Assembly: GCA_964420285.1 (NCBI GenBank)
Contig: CAYQTE010000052.1
Location: 1 to 35,440, forward strand
DNA from: CAYQTE01 sp964420285
GTDB taxonomy: Bacteria; Planctomycetota; Phycisphaerae; Tepidisphaerales; Tepidisphaeraceae
Direction: 5' to 3'
Length of the DNA stretch: 35,440 nt
Positions within the stretch are counted from its first letter, which is position 1. Every line of letters starts with the position of its first letter. The notes beneath the pieces were generated by a model, which was given only the letters and a program-made list of their open reading frames with translations, made no database searches and had not been told where the DNA came from. The position numbers and the translations under genes were made by a program. Of the stretch, positions 22,209-30,771 are shown in pieces.

Positions 22209-23729
22209 TCAGCCCGCCTTCACGAACACCAACTCCGTCCCCTGCTGGTTTTCGATCTGCAGTTGCACGCCCGACTTCACGTCGGCCTTGGCCAGAGCCT
22301 CACCGGCCTGCTCCGCCGTGCTCACCGGCTGGCGATTCACGCGGGTGATCAGATCGCCGGGTTGAATGCCGGCCTGGCCGGCGGGGGAATTGGGTTCAAC
22401 GGCCGTGACCACCGCGCCGGATTTTTCGCTTAATCCATATTGCCGGGCGGATTGGCCGGTCAGATTCTCAAGTCGCAAGCCCATCGCGGCGGCACTGCCG
22501 TTTTCATGGCCGCTGGTCGCCTGCGATATGGCCTGCGGGTTTGCCGGCTGCTCGCCTAGTTTGACCGTTACGTCCTGCTGCTTGCCGTCGCGGAAGATCG
22601 TCAGCGTCACCTTCGAGCCGGGAGTCTCCGCGGCGATATCGTTTCGCAACTCACTGGCGTTCTCGATCACCCGGCCGTCCAGCTTGGTGACGATATCGCC
22701 GGGTTGCAGCGCCGATGCGGCCGGGCTGTTGTGCATTACGCCGCGAATCAGCACGCCGGTATGGCCGGTGAATCCCTCGCTGGAGGCCTCGTCGTTGGCG
22801 TCGGCCACGTTCTGGATTTCCGCGCCCAGCCAGCCGCGTGTGATCTTGCCGGATTGCCTGAGTTGCTCGTATACCGGCTTGGCCTCTTCCGATGGGATGG
22901 CGAACCCGATGCCCTGGAACCCGCCGCTGGACGAGGCGATCGCTGTGTCAATGCCGACGACCTGACCCTTGAGATTCACCAGCGGACCGCCGCTGTTGCC
23001 GGGATTGATCGGCGCATCCACCTGAATGAAGTTCTCATATCCGTCAGCGCCGAGAATTCCGGCCTGGCGGTGCAGCGCACTGACGATGCCGTGAGTCATG
23101 GAGCCGACGTATCCAAAGGGCGCGCCGAACGCCAGGATGTGGTCGCCGGAATCCAATTCCGTGCTGTTACCCCACGCGGCCGGGATCAGATGATCCGCCT
23201 TGATCTTGACGACGGCCAGATCGGTCTTGGGATCGGCGCCGACAAGTGTGGCATCCTTGATGACCCGTCCGTCGCTGAGGGTGACGGTCATTTCGCTGGC
23301 TCCCCCGGCCACGTGATTGTTGGTCAGGATGTAGCCGTAGCCGTCGGATGCGTCCATGATGACGCCGCTGCCGGTGCCGACTTCGCGCATCTGGCCGCCA
23401 TCGCCGAGATCCTGCTGCGGGAAGTTGAATTGGCCCTCGCCGCCGAATTCATGGAAGAACCGCTGGAGCATGGGAGGAATCGGCGTCGGCGCGTTTTGCA
23501 CCGTCTTTGTCACCTGGATTTCGACGACCGACGGCTCGACCACCTTATGGATGTCGCGATAGACCGCCGACGAATCCTCAACGCTGGCCAGTTCCTGCCG
23601 CGTCGCGTTCACGGACTGCTCGGCGTAGGCGAACTGCGCATCCTGAAAGACGCGCACACCAAATACCGCCGTTCCCAAAACCGCCGCGGACAACACCGCG
23701 GCCCGCCACGATTTACGCACTGGAGACAT
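22209..23729 (-). CDS. HtrA/DegQ-family periplasmic serine protease with two PDZ domains
   Basis: 506 residues. A signal sequence/anchor with RKSWRAAVLSAAVLGTAVFG lies at the N-terminus. The trypsin-like domain has the triad His139 (LTNNHVAGG), Asp170 (PKTDLAVVKI) and Ser246 (INPGNSGGPLV). PDZ1 (about 290-385, starting TRGWLGAEIQNV) contains GVMHNSPAASALQPGDIV, and PDZ2 (about 415-500) contains GAVVTAVEPNSPAGQAGIQPGDLI. This is the DegP/DegQ layout for quality control of exported proteins. The long Q-rich LA-loop seen in DegP is represented by FFHEFGGEGQFNFPQQ. The ATG at 23729 has GGGAG seven bases upstream. It lies upstream of the regulators on the same strand, but 221 bp and a strong hairpin separate them. 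Confidence 0.94.
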   Translation of the reverse strand: MSPVRKSWRAAVLSAAVLGTAVFGVRVFQDAQFAYAEQSVNATRQELASVEDSSAVYRDIHKVVEPSVVEIQVTKTVQNAPTPIPPMLQRFFHEFGGEGQFNFPQQDLGDGGQMREVGTGSGVIMDASDGYGYILTNNHVAGGASEMTVTLSDGRVIKDATLVGADPKTDLAVVKIKADHLIPAAWGNSTELDSGDHILAFGAPFGYVGSMTHGIVSALHRQAGILGADGYENFIQVDAPINPGNSGGPLVNLKGQVVGIDTAIASSSGGFQGIGFAIPSEEAKPVYEQLRQSGKITRGWLGAEIQNVADANDEASSEGFTGHTGVLIRGVMHNSPAASALQPGDIVTKLDGRVIENASELRNDIAAETPGSKVTLTIFRDGKQQDVTVKLGEQPANPQAISQATSGHENGSAAAMGLRLENLTGQSARQYGLSEKSGAVVTAVEPNSPAGQAGIQPGDLITRVNRQPVSTAEQAGEALAKADVKSGVQLQIENQQGTELVFVKAG

Positions 23730-24282
23730 AATGCAACTCCCTTTCATTTATGGCATCCAGTCCGAAAACAACATCCCCTGGGCCATCAACCGCACGGCCG
23801 CATGGCGGTTGTGGCGCTGGAGGCGCAATGCTCGGAATGGAGCCGCCCGCCGCAACCCGCGCGGGCATTTTGTTCTTGAAAACCACCCTGTACCCGTAAC
23901 CGCCGCAGGCTGCGTTGTGTTCGGCGGCTACCGACCAAATCTCACACCTACACTACGCGCCGGGGGGTCAAAAAGTTTCACAAAAACCCGCTATTCGCCG
24001 GACGTTTTCAGTAAAATGGATAGTACGGCGGCGTAAATTCCGGCATCGCCTTGAGCGGTCACTTGTTGCTTTCCAAGTTCACCTCATGGAATTCAACCTG
24101 GTTGGCTCGCCTGTCGGGCCCGCCCCAACCGAAGAACCCTCACCCCAACCCTCTCCCTGAGTCCAAGGCGAGGGGGTAGAACGGGCCGCCTATCGCGCGC
24201 CATACACACGTTACATGCGGTCAAAGGGTAATGCCCGAGTGTGAATCACACGGCGCGGTTGCCACGGCTGATCCCCCGAAAC
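23730..24282. other. Gene-free stretch upstream of the htrA-like gene
   Basis: No protein with credible family features or codon pattern was found on either strand. It holds a palindromic repeat copy (24133-24178) and a hairpin GCCCGC/GCGGGC near 23846-23868. It also holds a minus-strand AAACTTTTT-N-CGTAGT-like arrangement at about 23946-23979 that loosely resembles an ECF-type promoter and could drive the htrA-like gene from a distance. The last item is weak. Confidence 0.5.
24133..24178. repeat. Palindromic repeat, CCCTCTCCCT-type, copy 1
   Basis: GAACCCTCACCCCAACCCTC followed by TCCCTGAGTCCAAGGCGAGG. Arms CCCTCTCCCT and (degenerate) AGGCGAGGGGG face each other around GAGTCC, preceded by a C-rich tail AACCCTCACCCCAA. 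It belongs to the same family as 28294-28336, 32078-32118 and 32167-32206. Confidence 0.65.
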
Positions 24283-24310
24283 AAAAATCGCCCGGAAATT
24301 CCGGGCGATT
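24283..24310 (-). terminator. Rho-independent terminator of the tRNA-Glu gene
   Basis: On the minus strand AATCGCCCGG-AATTT-CCGGGCGATT is a perfect ten-base-pair stem followed by TTTGTTT. It lies 33 bp downstream of the tRNA 3' end. Confidence 0.88.
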
Positions 24311-24342
24311 CTTTCTGGCACTGCCTGGCCAGAGGAAGGGAT

Positions 24343-24415
24343 TGACCCCGACGGGATTCGAACCCGTGTTACGGCCTTGAAAGGGCCGTGTCCTGGGCCC
24401 CTAGACGACGGGGCC
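24343..24415 (-). tRNA. tRNA-Glu (anticodon TTC)
   Basis: 73 bases on the minus strand. Acceptor stem GGCCCCG pairs with CGGGGTC, with A as discriminator; D arm GTCTAGGGGCCCAGGAC; anticodon stem-loop CGGCC-CTTTCAA-GGCCG with anticodon TTC; T arm ACGGG-TTCGAAT-CCCGT. The 3' CCA is not encoded. A promoter lies 39 bp upstream and a terminator 33 bp downstream, so it is a single-gene transcript. Confidence 0.97.
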
Positions 24416-24453
24416 GCTCGATACGTCCTGCGCACCGGCCCAGGTGAGGCGAT

Positions 24454-24483
24454 ACAATATGGGATATGCCCTTGCGGCGTCAA
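24454..24483 (-). promoter_or_regulatory. Sigma-70 promoter of the tRNA-Glu gene
   Basis: Minus strand TTGACG (24483-24478), 18-base spacer, TATTGT (24459-24454). Predicted start is about 30 bases before the mature tRNA 5' end. Confidence 0.55.
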
Positions 24484-24591
24484 TTGTGCGGCCGTCGCTT
24501 TTGACTTGGGAGGGCCAAACTCCCTGGCGAGGAAGAAGATGAATCGTCAAACTGCCAGGAACGCCAGGAGTTGATCGATCGAGGTGAAACT

Positions 24592-24683
24592 CCTCTGCGC
24601 CTTTGCGCCTCTGCGAGGAATATTCTTCTCCCCGAGCCGCGCGGAGGAAGATTGTCCCTCGCAGAGGCGCAAAGGCGCAGAGG
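24592..24683. repeat. Perfect 27-bp inverted repeat (REPIN/MITE-like)
   Basis: CCTCTGCGCCTTTGCGCCTC plus TGCGAGG (24592-24618) is repeated exactly in inverted orientation at 24657-24683 with a 38-base spacer. Similar CTCTGCGCCTTTGCG palindromes are scattered in several bacterial phyla to my recollection. It fills the 443-bp space between tRNA-Glu and argB, where no gene is seen. Confidence 0.82.
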
Positions 24684-24859
24684 TAAGAACTGAAATTTTG
24701 CTTTTGATTATTACAAACCGAATTCTTCTTGGCGTGCTGGCGAGCTTGGCGATTCAATCCCATTTGCTCCGCGAGAGCACCGCCAAGCCCTTTGACATCC
24801 GCCGCCGCCATTTCTAAACTTCGCCGCTTTCCAGCAGGCTCCTGACGGAGACGACTCTC

Positions 24860-25741
24860 GTGGCAATGGACTCGGCGATCGATAAGGCTCATGCACTGGT
24901 GGAGGCGCTGTCCTACATCCAGCGATTCCACAACAAGATCGTCGTCGTCAAGGTCGGCGGCTCGATGATGGACGACGAGCAGGCCCTCTCCAATCTCCTC
25001 ACCGATATCGTCTTCATGAATTACGTGGGCATGCAGCCCATCCTCGTCCACGGCGGCGGAAAGGCGATCAACCAGGCCATGGAACAGGCCGGCCTCACGC
25101 CGCAGATGGTCATGGGCCGCCGCTATACCGATGAACGCACCCTGGCCATCGCTGAGCATGTGCTTTGCAATCAGATCAACAAGTTCATCGTCAATTTCAT
25201 CCAGGCCCAAGGCTGCGAGGCGATGGGCCTGCATTCGCTCTCCAGCGTGGTGCTGTTTGCGGAAAAGACCTACCTGAGTTCGCCCGACGGCCGGAAGATC
25301 GACCTGGGCCTCGTCGGCGAGGTCCGCTCCGTCAACGCCCGACTGCTGCAACTGCTGGTGCAGGCGGACTCGATCCCGTGCATCGCGACGATCGCCCGCG
25401 ATCCGGCCGGCAGCCGGCTCAATGTCAACGCCGACACCGCCGCCGGCGCCGTGGCGGCGGCGATGAAGGCCGAGAAACTGGTCGTGGTTTCCGACACGCA
25501 CGGCATTCGGGCCAACCCGGCCGATCCCGACAGCCTGGTCCGGCACCTCAACGTCGGGCAAATCGACCAGATGGTGAAATCCGGCGTGATCACCGCCGGC
25601 ATGCTGCCCAAGGTCGAAGCCTGCGTCGCGGCGCTGCAAGGCGGGGTGAGCAAGACGCACATCATCGACGGCCGAATCCCCCACGCGCTCCTTTTGGAAA
25701 TCTACACCGAAGCCGGCATCGGGACGGAAATCGTCCCCTGA
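24860..25741 (+). CDS. argB: Acetylglutamate kinase
   Basis: Second step of arginine synthesis: phosphorylation of N-acetylglutamate. 293 residues, normal for the family. IVVVKVGGSMMDDE (about 27-40) is the ATP phosphate loop of the amino acid kinase fold; PILVHGGGKAINQAME binds N-acetylglutamate; GRRYTDERTL, LNVNADTAAGAVAAAMKAEKLV and VKSGVITAGMLPKVEA are further ArgB signatures. GTG 24860 is chosen because GGAG precedes it by nine bases; an ATG two codons later is possible. argF follows after 47 bp, forming an argBF pair. The N-terminal extension seen in arginine-inhibited hexameric ArgB (AxxxxxALxYIxxF) is present here as KAHALVEALSYIQRF, suggesting feedback control by arginine. Confidence 0.95.
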   Translation: MAMDSAIDKAHALVEALSYIQRFHNKIVVVKVGGSMMDDEQALSNLLTDIVFMNYVGMQPILVHGGGKAINQAMEQAGLTPQMVMGRRYTDERTLAIAEHVLCNQINKFIVNFIQAQGCEAMGLHSLSSVVLFAEKTYLSSPDGRKIDLGLVGEVRSVNARLLQLLVQADSIPCIATIARDPAGSRLNVNADTAAGAVAAAMKAEKLVVVSDTHGIRANPADPDSLVRHLNVGQIDQMVKSGVITAGMLPKVEACVAALQGGVSKTHIIDGRIPHALLLEIYTEAGIGTEIVP

Positions 25742-25788
25742 CGCCCCGGCAATATCGCGGCCGGTGTTGCTGCCGCGAGGTATGTGCC

Positions 25789-26709
25789 ATGAAACATTTC
25801 ATTTCCATTTCCGAGACCCCGATCGCTGAATTGCGGCATTGCCTGGACGTGGCGCTCGCGCTCAAGGCGCAACTCAAGACCACAGGGCGCAACGATCCCC
25901 TGCTGGCCGGAAAAACCCTGGCCATGATCTTTGAGAAACCGAGCCTGCGCACGCGCGTGAGCTTCGCAGTGGCGATGACGCAACTGGGCGGCAACGGCCT
26001 GCTCCTGCGCGATGAGGAAGTGGGACTCGGCAAGCGCGAGAGCGTGGCCGATGTCGCACGCGTGCTCTCCGGCATGTGCAACGGCATCATGGCCCGGACG
26101 TTCGAGCATGAAAAAGTCACCGGCCTGGCCAAATGGGCTACAGTACCGGTGATCAGCGGTCTGACCGATTACAGCCATCCCTGCCAGGCGATGGCCGATC
26201 TGATGACGCTCGAAGAACATTTTGGCGCTCTCAAGGGTCGCACGCTCGCGTACGTCGGCGATGGCAACAACGTCGCGCGATCTCTCTCGGTGGCCTGCGG
26301 GAAATTTGGTCTGCGGTTCGTTCTGGCATCACCCACGGCCTATGCCCTGCCCAAGGAAGACCTCGACCGCATCATGAGCCAGGTTCCCAACATGGACCTG
26401 GAAGTGACCGACGACCCGCAACAGGCCGTGAAGGAAGCCGACGCCATTTACACCGACACCTGGGTATCGATGGGTCAGGAGGCCGAGAAAGCCCAGCGAT
26501 TGAAGGATTTTGCCGGCTACGCGATCGACGAAAAGCTGCTGGCCGCCGCCCCCAAACACGCCGTCGTGATGCATTGCCTCCCCGCGTACCGGGGCTTGGA
26601 AATCAGTGCCGAAGTGATGGAAGGCCCGCAATCGCTGATCTTCCCGCAGGCGGAGAATCGGCTGCATTTCCAGAAGGGCTTGCTGGCGGTGCTCATGGGC
26701 GGGGCATAG
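25789..26709 (+). CDS. argF: Ornithine carbamoyltransferase
   Basis: Makes citrulline from ornithine and carbamoyl phosphate. 306 residues from ATG 25789, standard length. The carbamoyl-phosphate loop is EKPSLRTRVSF (family SxRTR). Other motifs are ARTFEH (family xRTxxH), the HPCQAMADLMT motif, and the ornithine loop VMHCLPAYRGLEI (HCLP). YVGDGNNVARSL is typical of the ornithine-binding domain. GAGG lies nine bases before the ATG. The reading frame is open upstream inside argB, but that part is out of frame with ArgB and meaningless. Located 47 bp after argB, with no promoter or terminator between them. Confidence 0.96.
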   Translation: MKHFISISETPIAELRHCLDVALALKAQLKTTGRNDPLLAGKTLAMIFEKPSLRTRVSFAVAMTQLGGNGLLLRDEEVGLGKRESVADVARVLSGMCNGIMARTFEHEKVTGLAKWATVPVISGLTDYSHPCQAMADLMTLEEHFGALKGRTLAYVGDGNNVARSLSVACGKFGLRFVLASPTAYALPKEDLDRIMSQVPNMDLEVTDDPQQAVKEADAIYTDTWVSMGQEAEKAQRLKDFAGYAIDEKLLAAAPKHAVVMHCLPAYRGLEISAEVMEGPQSLIFPQAENRLHFQKGLLAVLMGGA

Positions 26710-26835
26710 CTCCACAGGCAACGCAAATCCATCCGCTTCGGCCAATCGCGCCAAAGGTCTCTGGAAACGCGCGAACTTTTCGACGCCTTCGGCGTCTAAC
26801 CCTGTCGGGATGCGTCAGCGCCGAAGGAGAAGTCC

Positions 26836-27360
26836 ATGAAAAGGTCTATCGCTTCACTGAGAGTCGCCTGGTGCGGATGGTGTTCCCTGCTCGCGACGGC
26901 CGTCGTTGGCTTGCTCGGCGCTGGGCCGACAACCACACCAGCGACGCGGGAGGCCACTACCACCGCCGAGGTTATGCCGCCTGTCGATCTCAATGCGGGC
27001 AAAATTCTCGTGCCGGCGACGACCGCGCCCACCGTTGTTCATCTGCGCGATCTCGGTTTCATCGCGGGAATGAAAGTGATCGACGATCAAACCGTGTCAT
27101 TGCATAGTTCCAGTCTGGGCTTTCAGGACCTGCAGCGGACACACTTCATCGCGCCGGCACAGGATATCACGATCACGATTGGCCAAGGCGTCGCATTACA
27201 ACGCGGCGGCCCGCCCACCGGCGGCGATGGACCGATGAATCTGCGGTTGATCCTCTTGCGGATAGACAAGACCGGCGTCGAGTTCCGCAGGCAATCCTAT
27301 TGGTTTGGCGGTGAAGTCTATGACGACGTGATCAAGGTCATTCGCGAGGATCAGAATTGA
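26836..27360 (+). CDS. Exported protein of unknown function
   Basis: 174 residues, not recognised. A signal peptide is clear: basic MKRSIASLR, a hydrophobic stretch with CSLLATAVVGLLGA, then a Thr-rich low-complexity segment (about 31-45). The rest is a small beta-rich domain (VVHLRDLGFIAGMKVIDDQ and DITITIGQGVALQ) with no cysteines, ending DVIKVIREDQN. AAGGAG lies seven bases before the ATG, so translation is well supported. It is 126 bp downstream of argF and convergent with the pseudouridine synthase gene. A hairpin (GACGCC-TTC-GGCGTC, about 26779-26793) lies in the argF gap. Thr-rich linkers of this style also occur in KdpC here. Confidence 0.75.
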   Translation: MKRSIASLRVAWCGWCSLLATAVVGLLGAGPTTTPATREATTTAEVMPPVDLNAGKILVPATTAPTVVHLRDLGFIAGMKVIDDQTVSLHSSSLGFQDLQRTHFIAPAQDITITIGQGVALQRGGPPTGGDGPMNLRLILLRIDKTGVEFRRQSYWFGGEVYDDVIKVIREDQN

Positions 27361-27388
27361 CCCTATGCGCAGCTTTCGTTGGCGACAC

Positions 27389-28237
27389 TCACCCTCCGCG
27401 CAATTTCCCCAACTGCATTACGGCCGCTCGAAAATCCTTCGGCGGCGGGCATTCCAATTCGATACGCCGGCCATCGGGATGTTCGAACGCCAGTTTCTCC
27501 GCATGGAGGCTCAATCGGCCGATCAGGGGCCGTTCCTCGTGGCGGCTGGGGCGATAATCGGGTTTCAGGTGGCTCAGGTAAATTCCCGGCTCGCCGCCGC
27601 GGTCGTTGTAGAGCGGATCAACCGCCAGCGGCAGGCCGATTGACTTCATGTGTACTCTGATCTGATGCGTGCGCCCGGTCTTGGGAAAACAGCGCACCAG
27701 CGAAAACGGGCCGAGTCGCTGTTCCAGTCGCCACTGCGTCACCGATGGGCGGCCGGTCTTGAGGACGGACATTTGCCGCGGCGAGGACGGATGACGGCCG
27801 ATGGGCGCGTCGATGGTTCCCTCGTTGGTCCTTGGCCGGCCGCAGACGATCGCCAGGTATTCCTTGGCGACTTCCCCTTTGAGAAACTGGGCACACAAGG
27901 CTCTTTGGGCTGCCACATTTTTGGCCATGAGCAGCACGCCGCTGGTGTCCTTGTCAAGGCGATGCACGACGCGCAGACGCGGATCGGCCGCTCCGGTGCA
28001 TGGAATTCCCAGTTGACGCGAAAGACGTTGCAGCACCGTATCTTCCTCTTCACGGCCGGGAATTGCCGCCAGACCGGCGGGCTTGAACACCGCAACCAGG
28101 TCGGCATCGTCGAACAGAATTTCCAAAGGACCGGCCATCTTGCGGGTCGCCCGGAGTTGGACGGCCGGTGCGGGTTGTGCTGAATCAAATTCCATAACTC
28201 GACTTTCACCGGTTGACCGGATTTGAGACTCTCCCAT
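27389..28237 (-). CDS. RluA-family RNA pseudouridine synthase
   Basis: Converts specific uridines of rRNA or tRNA to pseudouridine. The catalytic motif RVVHRLDKDTSGVLLMAKN (Asp in HRLDxxTSG) is present, preceded by LEILFDDADLVAVFKPAGL and followed by KEYLAIVCGRP, SLVRCFPKTGRTHQIRVHMKSIGLPLAVDPLYN and LHAEKLAFEHPDG, all RluA-type. No S4 domain is visible at the N-terminus, so it is RluA/RluC-like without that domain. The frame extends to 28417 through a palindromic repeat, which is unlikely to be coding; ATG 28237 is chosen, with ATG 28195 as alternative. Neither has a good ribosome site. Target uridine unknown. Confidence 0.9.
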   Translation of the reverse strand: MGESQIRSTGESRVMEFDSAQPAPAVQLRATRKMAGPLEILFDDADLVAVFKPAGLAAIPGREEEDTVLQRLSRQLGIPCTGAADPRLRVVHRLDKDTSGVLLMAKNVAAQRALCAQFLKGEVAKEYLAIVCGRPRTNEGTIDAPIGRHPSSPRQMSVLKTGRPSVTQWRLEQRLGPFSLVRCFPKTGRTHQIRVHMKSIGLPLAVDPLYNDRGGEPGIYLSHLKPDYRPSRHEERPLIGRLSLHAEKLAFEHPDGRRIELECPPPKDFRAAVMQLGKLRGG

Positions 28238-28293
28238 AGTATCAACGCCAGTGAGAACAGTGGAGCAGTTGAACAGGGGAGCAGAAGAGCAGA

Positions 28294-28336
28294 AGAACCC
28301 CCACCCCTCCCTCCCCCTGGGTACAGGGAGAGGGGG
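28294..28336. repeat. Palindromic repeat, CCCTCTCCCT-type, copy 2
   Basis: AACCCCCACCCCTCCCTCCC followed by CCTGGGTACAGGGAGAGGGG. Arms CTCCCCCTG and CAGGGAGAGGGG face around GGTA; a C-rich tail lies on the left. It sits between the divergent RluA-type and glycosyltransferase genes. Confidence 0.75.
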
Positions 28337-28385
28337 AAGTTGTGGGTAGCCGGTGCGCGTGGTGCGGCGAATTTGGAGGTTGTGC

Positions 28386-29147
28386 GTGAGGATGCTTATT
28401 GCCATTCCCGTGTTCAATGAGGCGGCCTACCTGGCGCGCGTGCTGCGGCAGGTGAGCGGCTTCCATCGGGACATCCTCGTCGTCGATGACGGCAGCACCG
28501 ATGCCACGCCGGATATCCTCGAGCGGTTGCGGCCGGAACTGGGGCTTCGCATCATCCGCCATCCGGTCAATCGCGGCTATGGGCAGAGCCTCATTGACGC
28601 ATTCAACATGGCCGACCGGGAGGGTTGGGACTGGACCATCACCATGGACTGCGACGAGCAGCACGAGCCGGAGATGATCCCGGAGTTCATCCGCATGATC
28701 GAGCAGGACCGGTGGGACATCATCAGCGGCTCGCGGTACATGCAGCCGCGAACCGACGACGATCTGCCGCCGGTCGATCGACGGTCGATCAATGCCACGC
28801 TGACGTCGATGCTCAACGATCTGTTCCATCTGGGGCTGACGGACGCGTTTTGCGGATTCAAGGCGCATCGCACCAGTGCCATGCGACGGCTGCGTCTGGA
28901 CGAAAGCGGCTATGCGTTTCCGATGCAGCTCTGGCCGCAAGTCGCCTGGGCGGGCTTGCGCCTGACCGAAATCCCGGTGCGGCTGATTTATCACGACGCC
29001 AACCGGCATTTTGGCGGTGACCTGGACGACCCGTCGAATCGCCTTGAACATTATCTGCGCGTGCTGCACCATGAGGTGCTTCGGCTGGCCACCGAAACGC
29101 CGCCGGGATCGGACGAGCCGATGGCCGTCTGCGGCTGCACCTGTTAA
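28386..29147 (+). CDS. Family 2 glycosyltransferase
   Basis: About 253 residues. GT-A fold: MLIAIPVFNEAAYLARVL at the start, ILVVDDGSTDATPDIL (nucleotide-binding Asp), HPVNRGYGQSLIDAFNMA, and the metal-binding DxD as TMDCDEQHEPEMIPEF (about 95-110). Then RYMQPRTDDDLPPVDRRSINATLT and DAFCGFKAHRTSAMRRL follow, as in dolichyl-phosphate-mannose-synthase-like enzymes (DPM1/GT2). No membrane segments are seen, so it is a soluble form. GTG 28386 lies six bases after GGAGG; ATG 28392 is the alternative. Probably acts on a polyprenyl phosphate or polysaccharide; donor and acceptor are unknown. The next gene starts 38 bp after the stop. Confidence 0.86.
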   Translation: MRMLIAIPVFNEAAYLARVLRQVSGFHRDILVVDDGSTDATPDILERLRPELGLRIIRHPVNRGYGQSLIDAFNMADREGWDWTITMDCDEQHEPEMIPEFIRMIEQDRWDIISGSRYMQPRTDDDLPPVDRRSINATLTSMLNDLFHLGLTDAFCGFKAHRTSAMRRLRLDESGYAFPMQLWPQVAWAGLRLTEIPVRLIYHDANRHFGGDLDDPSNRLEHYLRVLHHEVLRLATETPPGSDEPMAVCGCTC

Positions 29148-29184
29148 CGCGACCGGCCACGGCGGGCGCACAATCGGAATCCAG

Positions 29185-30714
29185 ATGCCGGCCTCCATCG
29201 CTCTCTCCGACCTCAAGGCGCCGTCGGGCGATTGCCACATTCTGATCGCCCCGGATCCGATCGAACTGGTCCGGGATGCCCGCAATAACGCAATCGCATT
29301 GGACAACGCCGCCGCCACGCTTCAAGGCACGCCCGTCGCGGAGATCCGCCGCCGCACGCGTGCGTGGCTGGGCCATCGCGACGGGCTGCTCTTTGTCACC
29401 GGCCATCAGGCCGAGTTGCACCATCCGGGCGTCTGGATCAAGAATGCGGTCATCAATGCCGCCGCGACACGAACGGCCGGCGCCGCGCTTCACCTGTCAA
29501 TCGACACCGATGCGCCCAAGCATCTGGACGTGAGATGGCCCGGCCCCAGCGGACAGATTCGTGCCATGCCTTTGTCGGATGATCCGGTCTTGAGCGTCAC
29601 GCCGTGGAGCGGGCTTGTCGCGACGCCGTCGCCGGCCCATCTGGACATGCTGCGATCGGCAATCCGCCAGGACGCCGAAAGCTGGCCGTTTGAGCCGGCG
29701 ATCTGGGGCTTTTTTGATTCGGCCAGGCGATTGTCCCTCGATTCACCGTGTCTGGACGCGACGCTGGTCAACGCCTGTCACGAATTGGATTGGTCGCTGG
29801 GCCTGCGGCATCAGGCGATACTTGCCGATCCGGTCTTTTCCTGCCCGCCGTATCTTCTTTTCGTCCACGCGCTGCTCTCGCAGGCCGATCGACTGGCCGG
29901 CGATTACAACACCGCCCTGGCCGAATACCGCATCGCAGCGCACATTCATTCACCGGCCAGGCCGATGCCCGATCTGGCCGTGGCGGCCGATCAGATTGAG
30001 GTCCCCTTCTGGCTGGACAATCTGGCCTTGGCAAAACGAAGCCGGGCCGCGGTGCGGCGCGATCGCGGCCGATTTGTGCTGGCGGCGTCGGAGGGGGCGG
30101 CATTCGAATTCGAAGCCAGCGCCGATGCCGAAACGGCTGCGGCGGCGCTGGGGCAATTCCTCCGCGAGCATCGGCTGCGTCTGTCGCCGCGGGCGCTGAC
30201 GCTGACGATCTTCATACGGCTGTTCATTGCCGATCAGTTCGTTCACGGGATCGGCGGCGCGCAATACGACCAGGTTTCCGACCGGGTGATCTCCAGTTTC
30301 GTGGGCATGTCCCCGCCGAAGTTCGCCGTCGCCACGGCCACCGCGTATTTCCCGACGGCCGCCGATCTGCCGCGCGTCTGCCTGCCGTGTGTGGTTCGCG
30401 AGGGACGGAGGTTACATCACGGCGCTCTGGGCGATCGCAAGGCGCAGTTCCTCAAGCAGATCGAATCACTGCCGGGCAGCTCGCAGCAGCGGCAACGGGT
30501 CTTTTTCGACATGCACCGCGAGCTCGCCGACGCGGTTGGTCGTTCGCCGGATATCGCTCGATGGCGCCTGCGCCTGGCCGATGCCGAAGTCCGGGCGGTT
30601 CAGGAGCGCGGCGTGTTTGACCGCGAGTTGTTCTACGCATTGCAGCCGCGCGAGCGACTGGGGCGACTGATCGCCGCGGTGAACGAGAAATTCCTGGCCG
30701 TTCCATACCAATAA
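29185..30714 (+). CDS. Large conserved-looking protein of unknown function
   Basis: 509 residues from ATG 29185. No known family was recognised with confidence. Features seen: an N-terminal stretch GLLFVTGHQAELHHPGVWIK followed by NAVINAAATRTAGAALHL, whose GHQ(x)nHPG pattern resembles nucleotidyl- or BshC-like folds only superficially. There is also a Pro-free helical centre, a Met/Cys-containing FLPCVVREGRRLHHGALGDR region, and a C-terminus LQPRERLGRLIAAVNEKFLAV. IFIRLFIADQFVHGIGGAQYDQVSDRVISSF stands out as a conserved-type block with His, Asp and Tyr. No signal or membrane segment. Strand and 38-bp spacing suggest co-transcription with the glycosyltransferase. Codon use is like the neighbours. 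Confidence 0.7.
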   Translation: MPASIALSDLKAPSGDCHILIAPDPIELVRDARNNAIALDNAAATLQGTPVAEIRRRTRAWLGHRDGLLFVTGHQAELHHPGVWIKNAVINAAATRTAGAALHLSIDTDAPKHLDVRWPGPSGQIRAMPLSDDPVLSVTPWSGLVATPSPAHLDMLRSAIRQDAESWPFEPAIWGFFDSARRLSLDSPCLDATLVNACHELDWSLGLRHQAILADPVFSCPPYLLFVHALLSQADRLAGDYNTALAEYRIAAHIHSPARPMPDLAVAADQIEVPFWLDNLALAKRSRAAVRRDRGRFVLAASEGAAFEFEASADAETAAAALGQFLREHRLRLSPRALTLTIFIRLFIADQFVHGIGGAQYDQVSDRVISSFVGMSPPKFAVATATAYFPTAADLPRVCLPCVVREGRRLHHGALGDRKAQFLKQIESLPGSSQQRQRVFFDMHRELADAVGRSPDIARWRLRLADAEVRAVQERGVFDRELFYALQPRERLGRLIAAVNEKFLAVPYQ

Positions 30715-30771
30715 TTTGCGTTTGGGGCCCGGCTATCCGCATAATATCCGCGGCTTCATTTCGCGCGCACC

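Noticed and set aside
24592..24683. A CRISPR array or phage attachment site beside tRNA-Glu.
   Set aside because: Only two inverted arms with no spacer series, no cas genes, no integrase and no copy of the tRNA 3' end.
26779..26793. A terminator after argF (GACGCC-TTC-GGCGTC).
   Set aside because: Stem is six base pairs with no following T run, so not supported as a terminator.
29185..30714. Bacillithiol synthase (BshC) for the 509-residue protein.
   Set aside because: The GHQ-HPG stretch is only a loose resemblance; other BshC motifs were not found.
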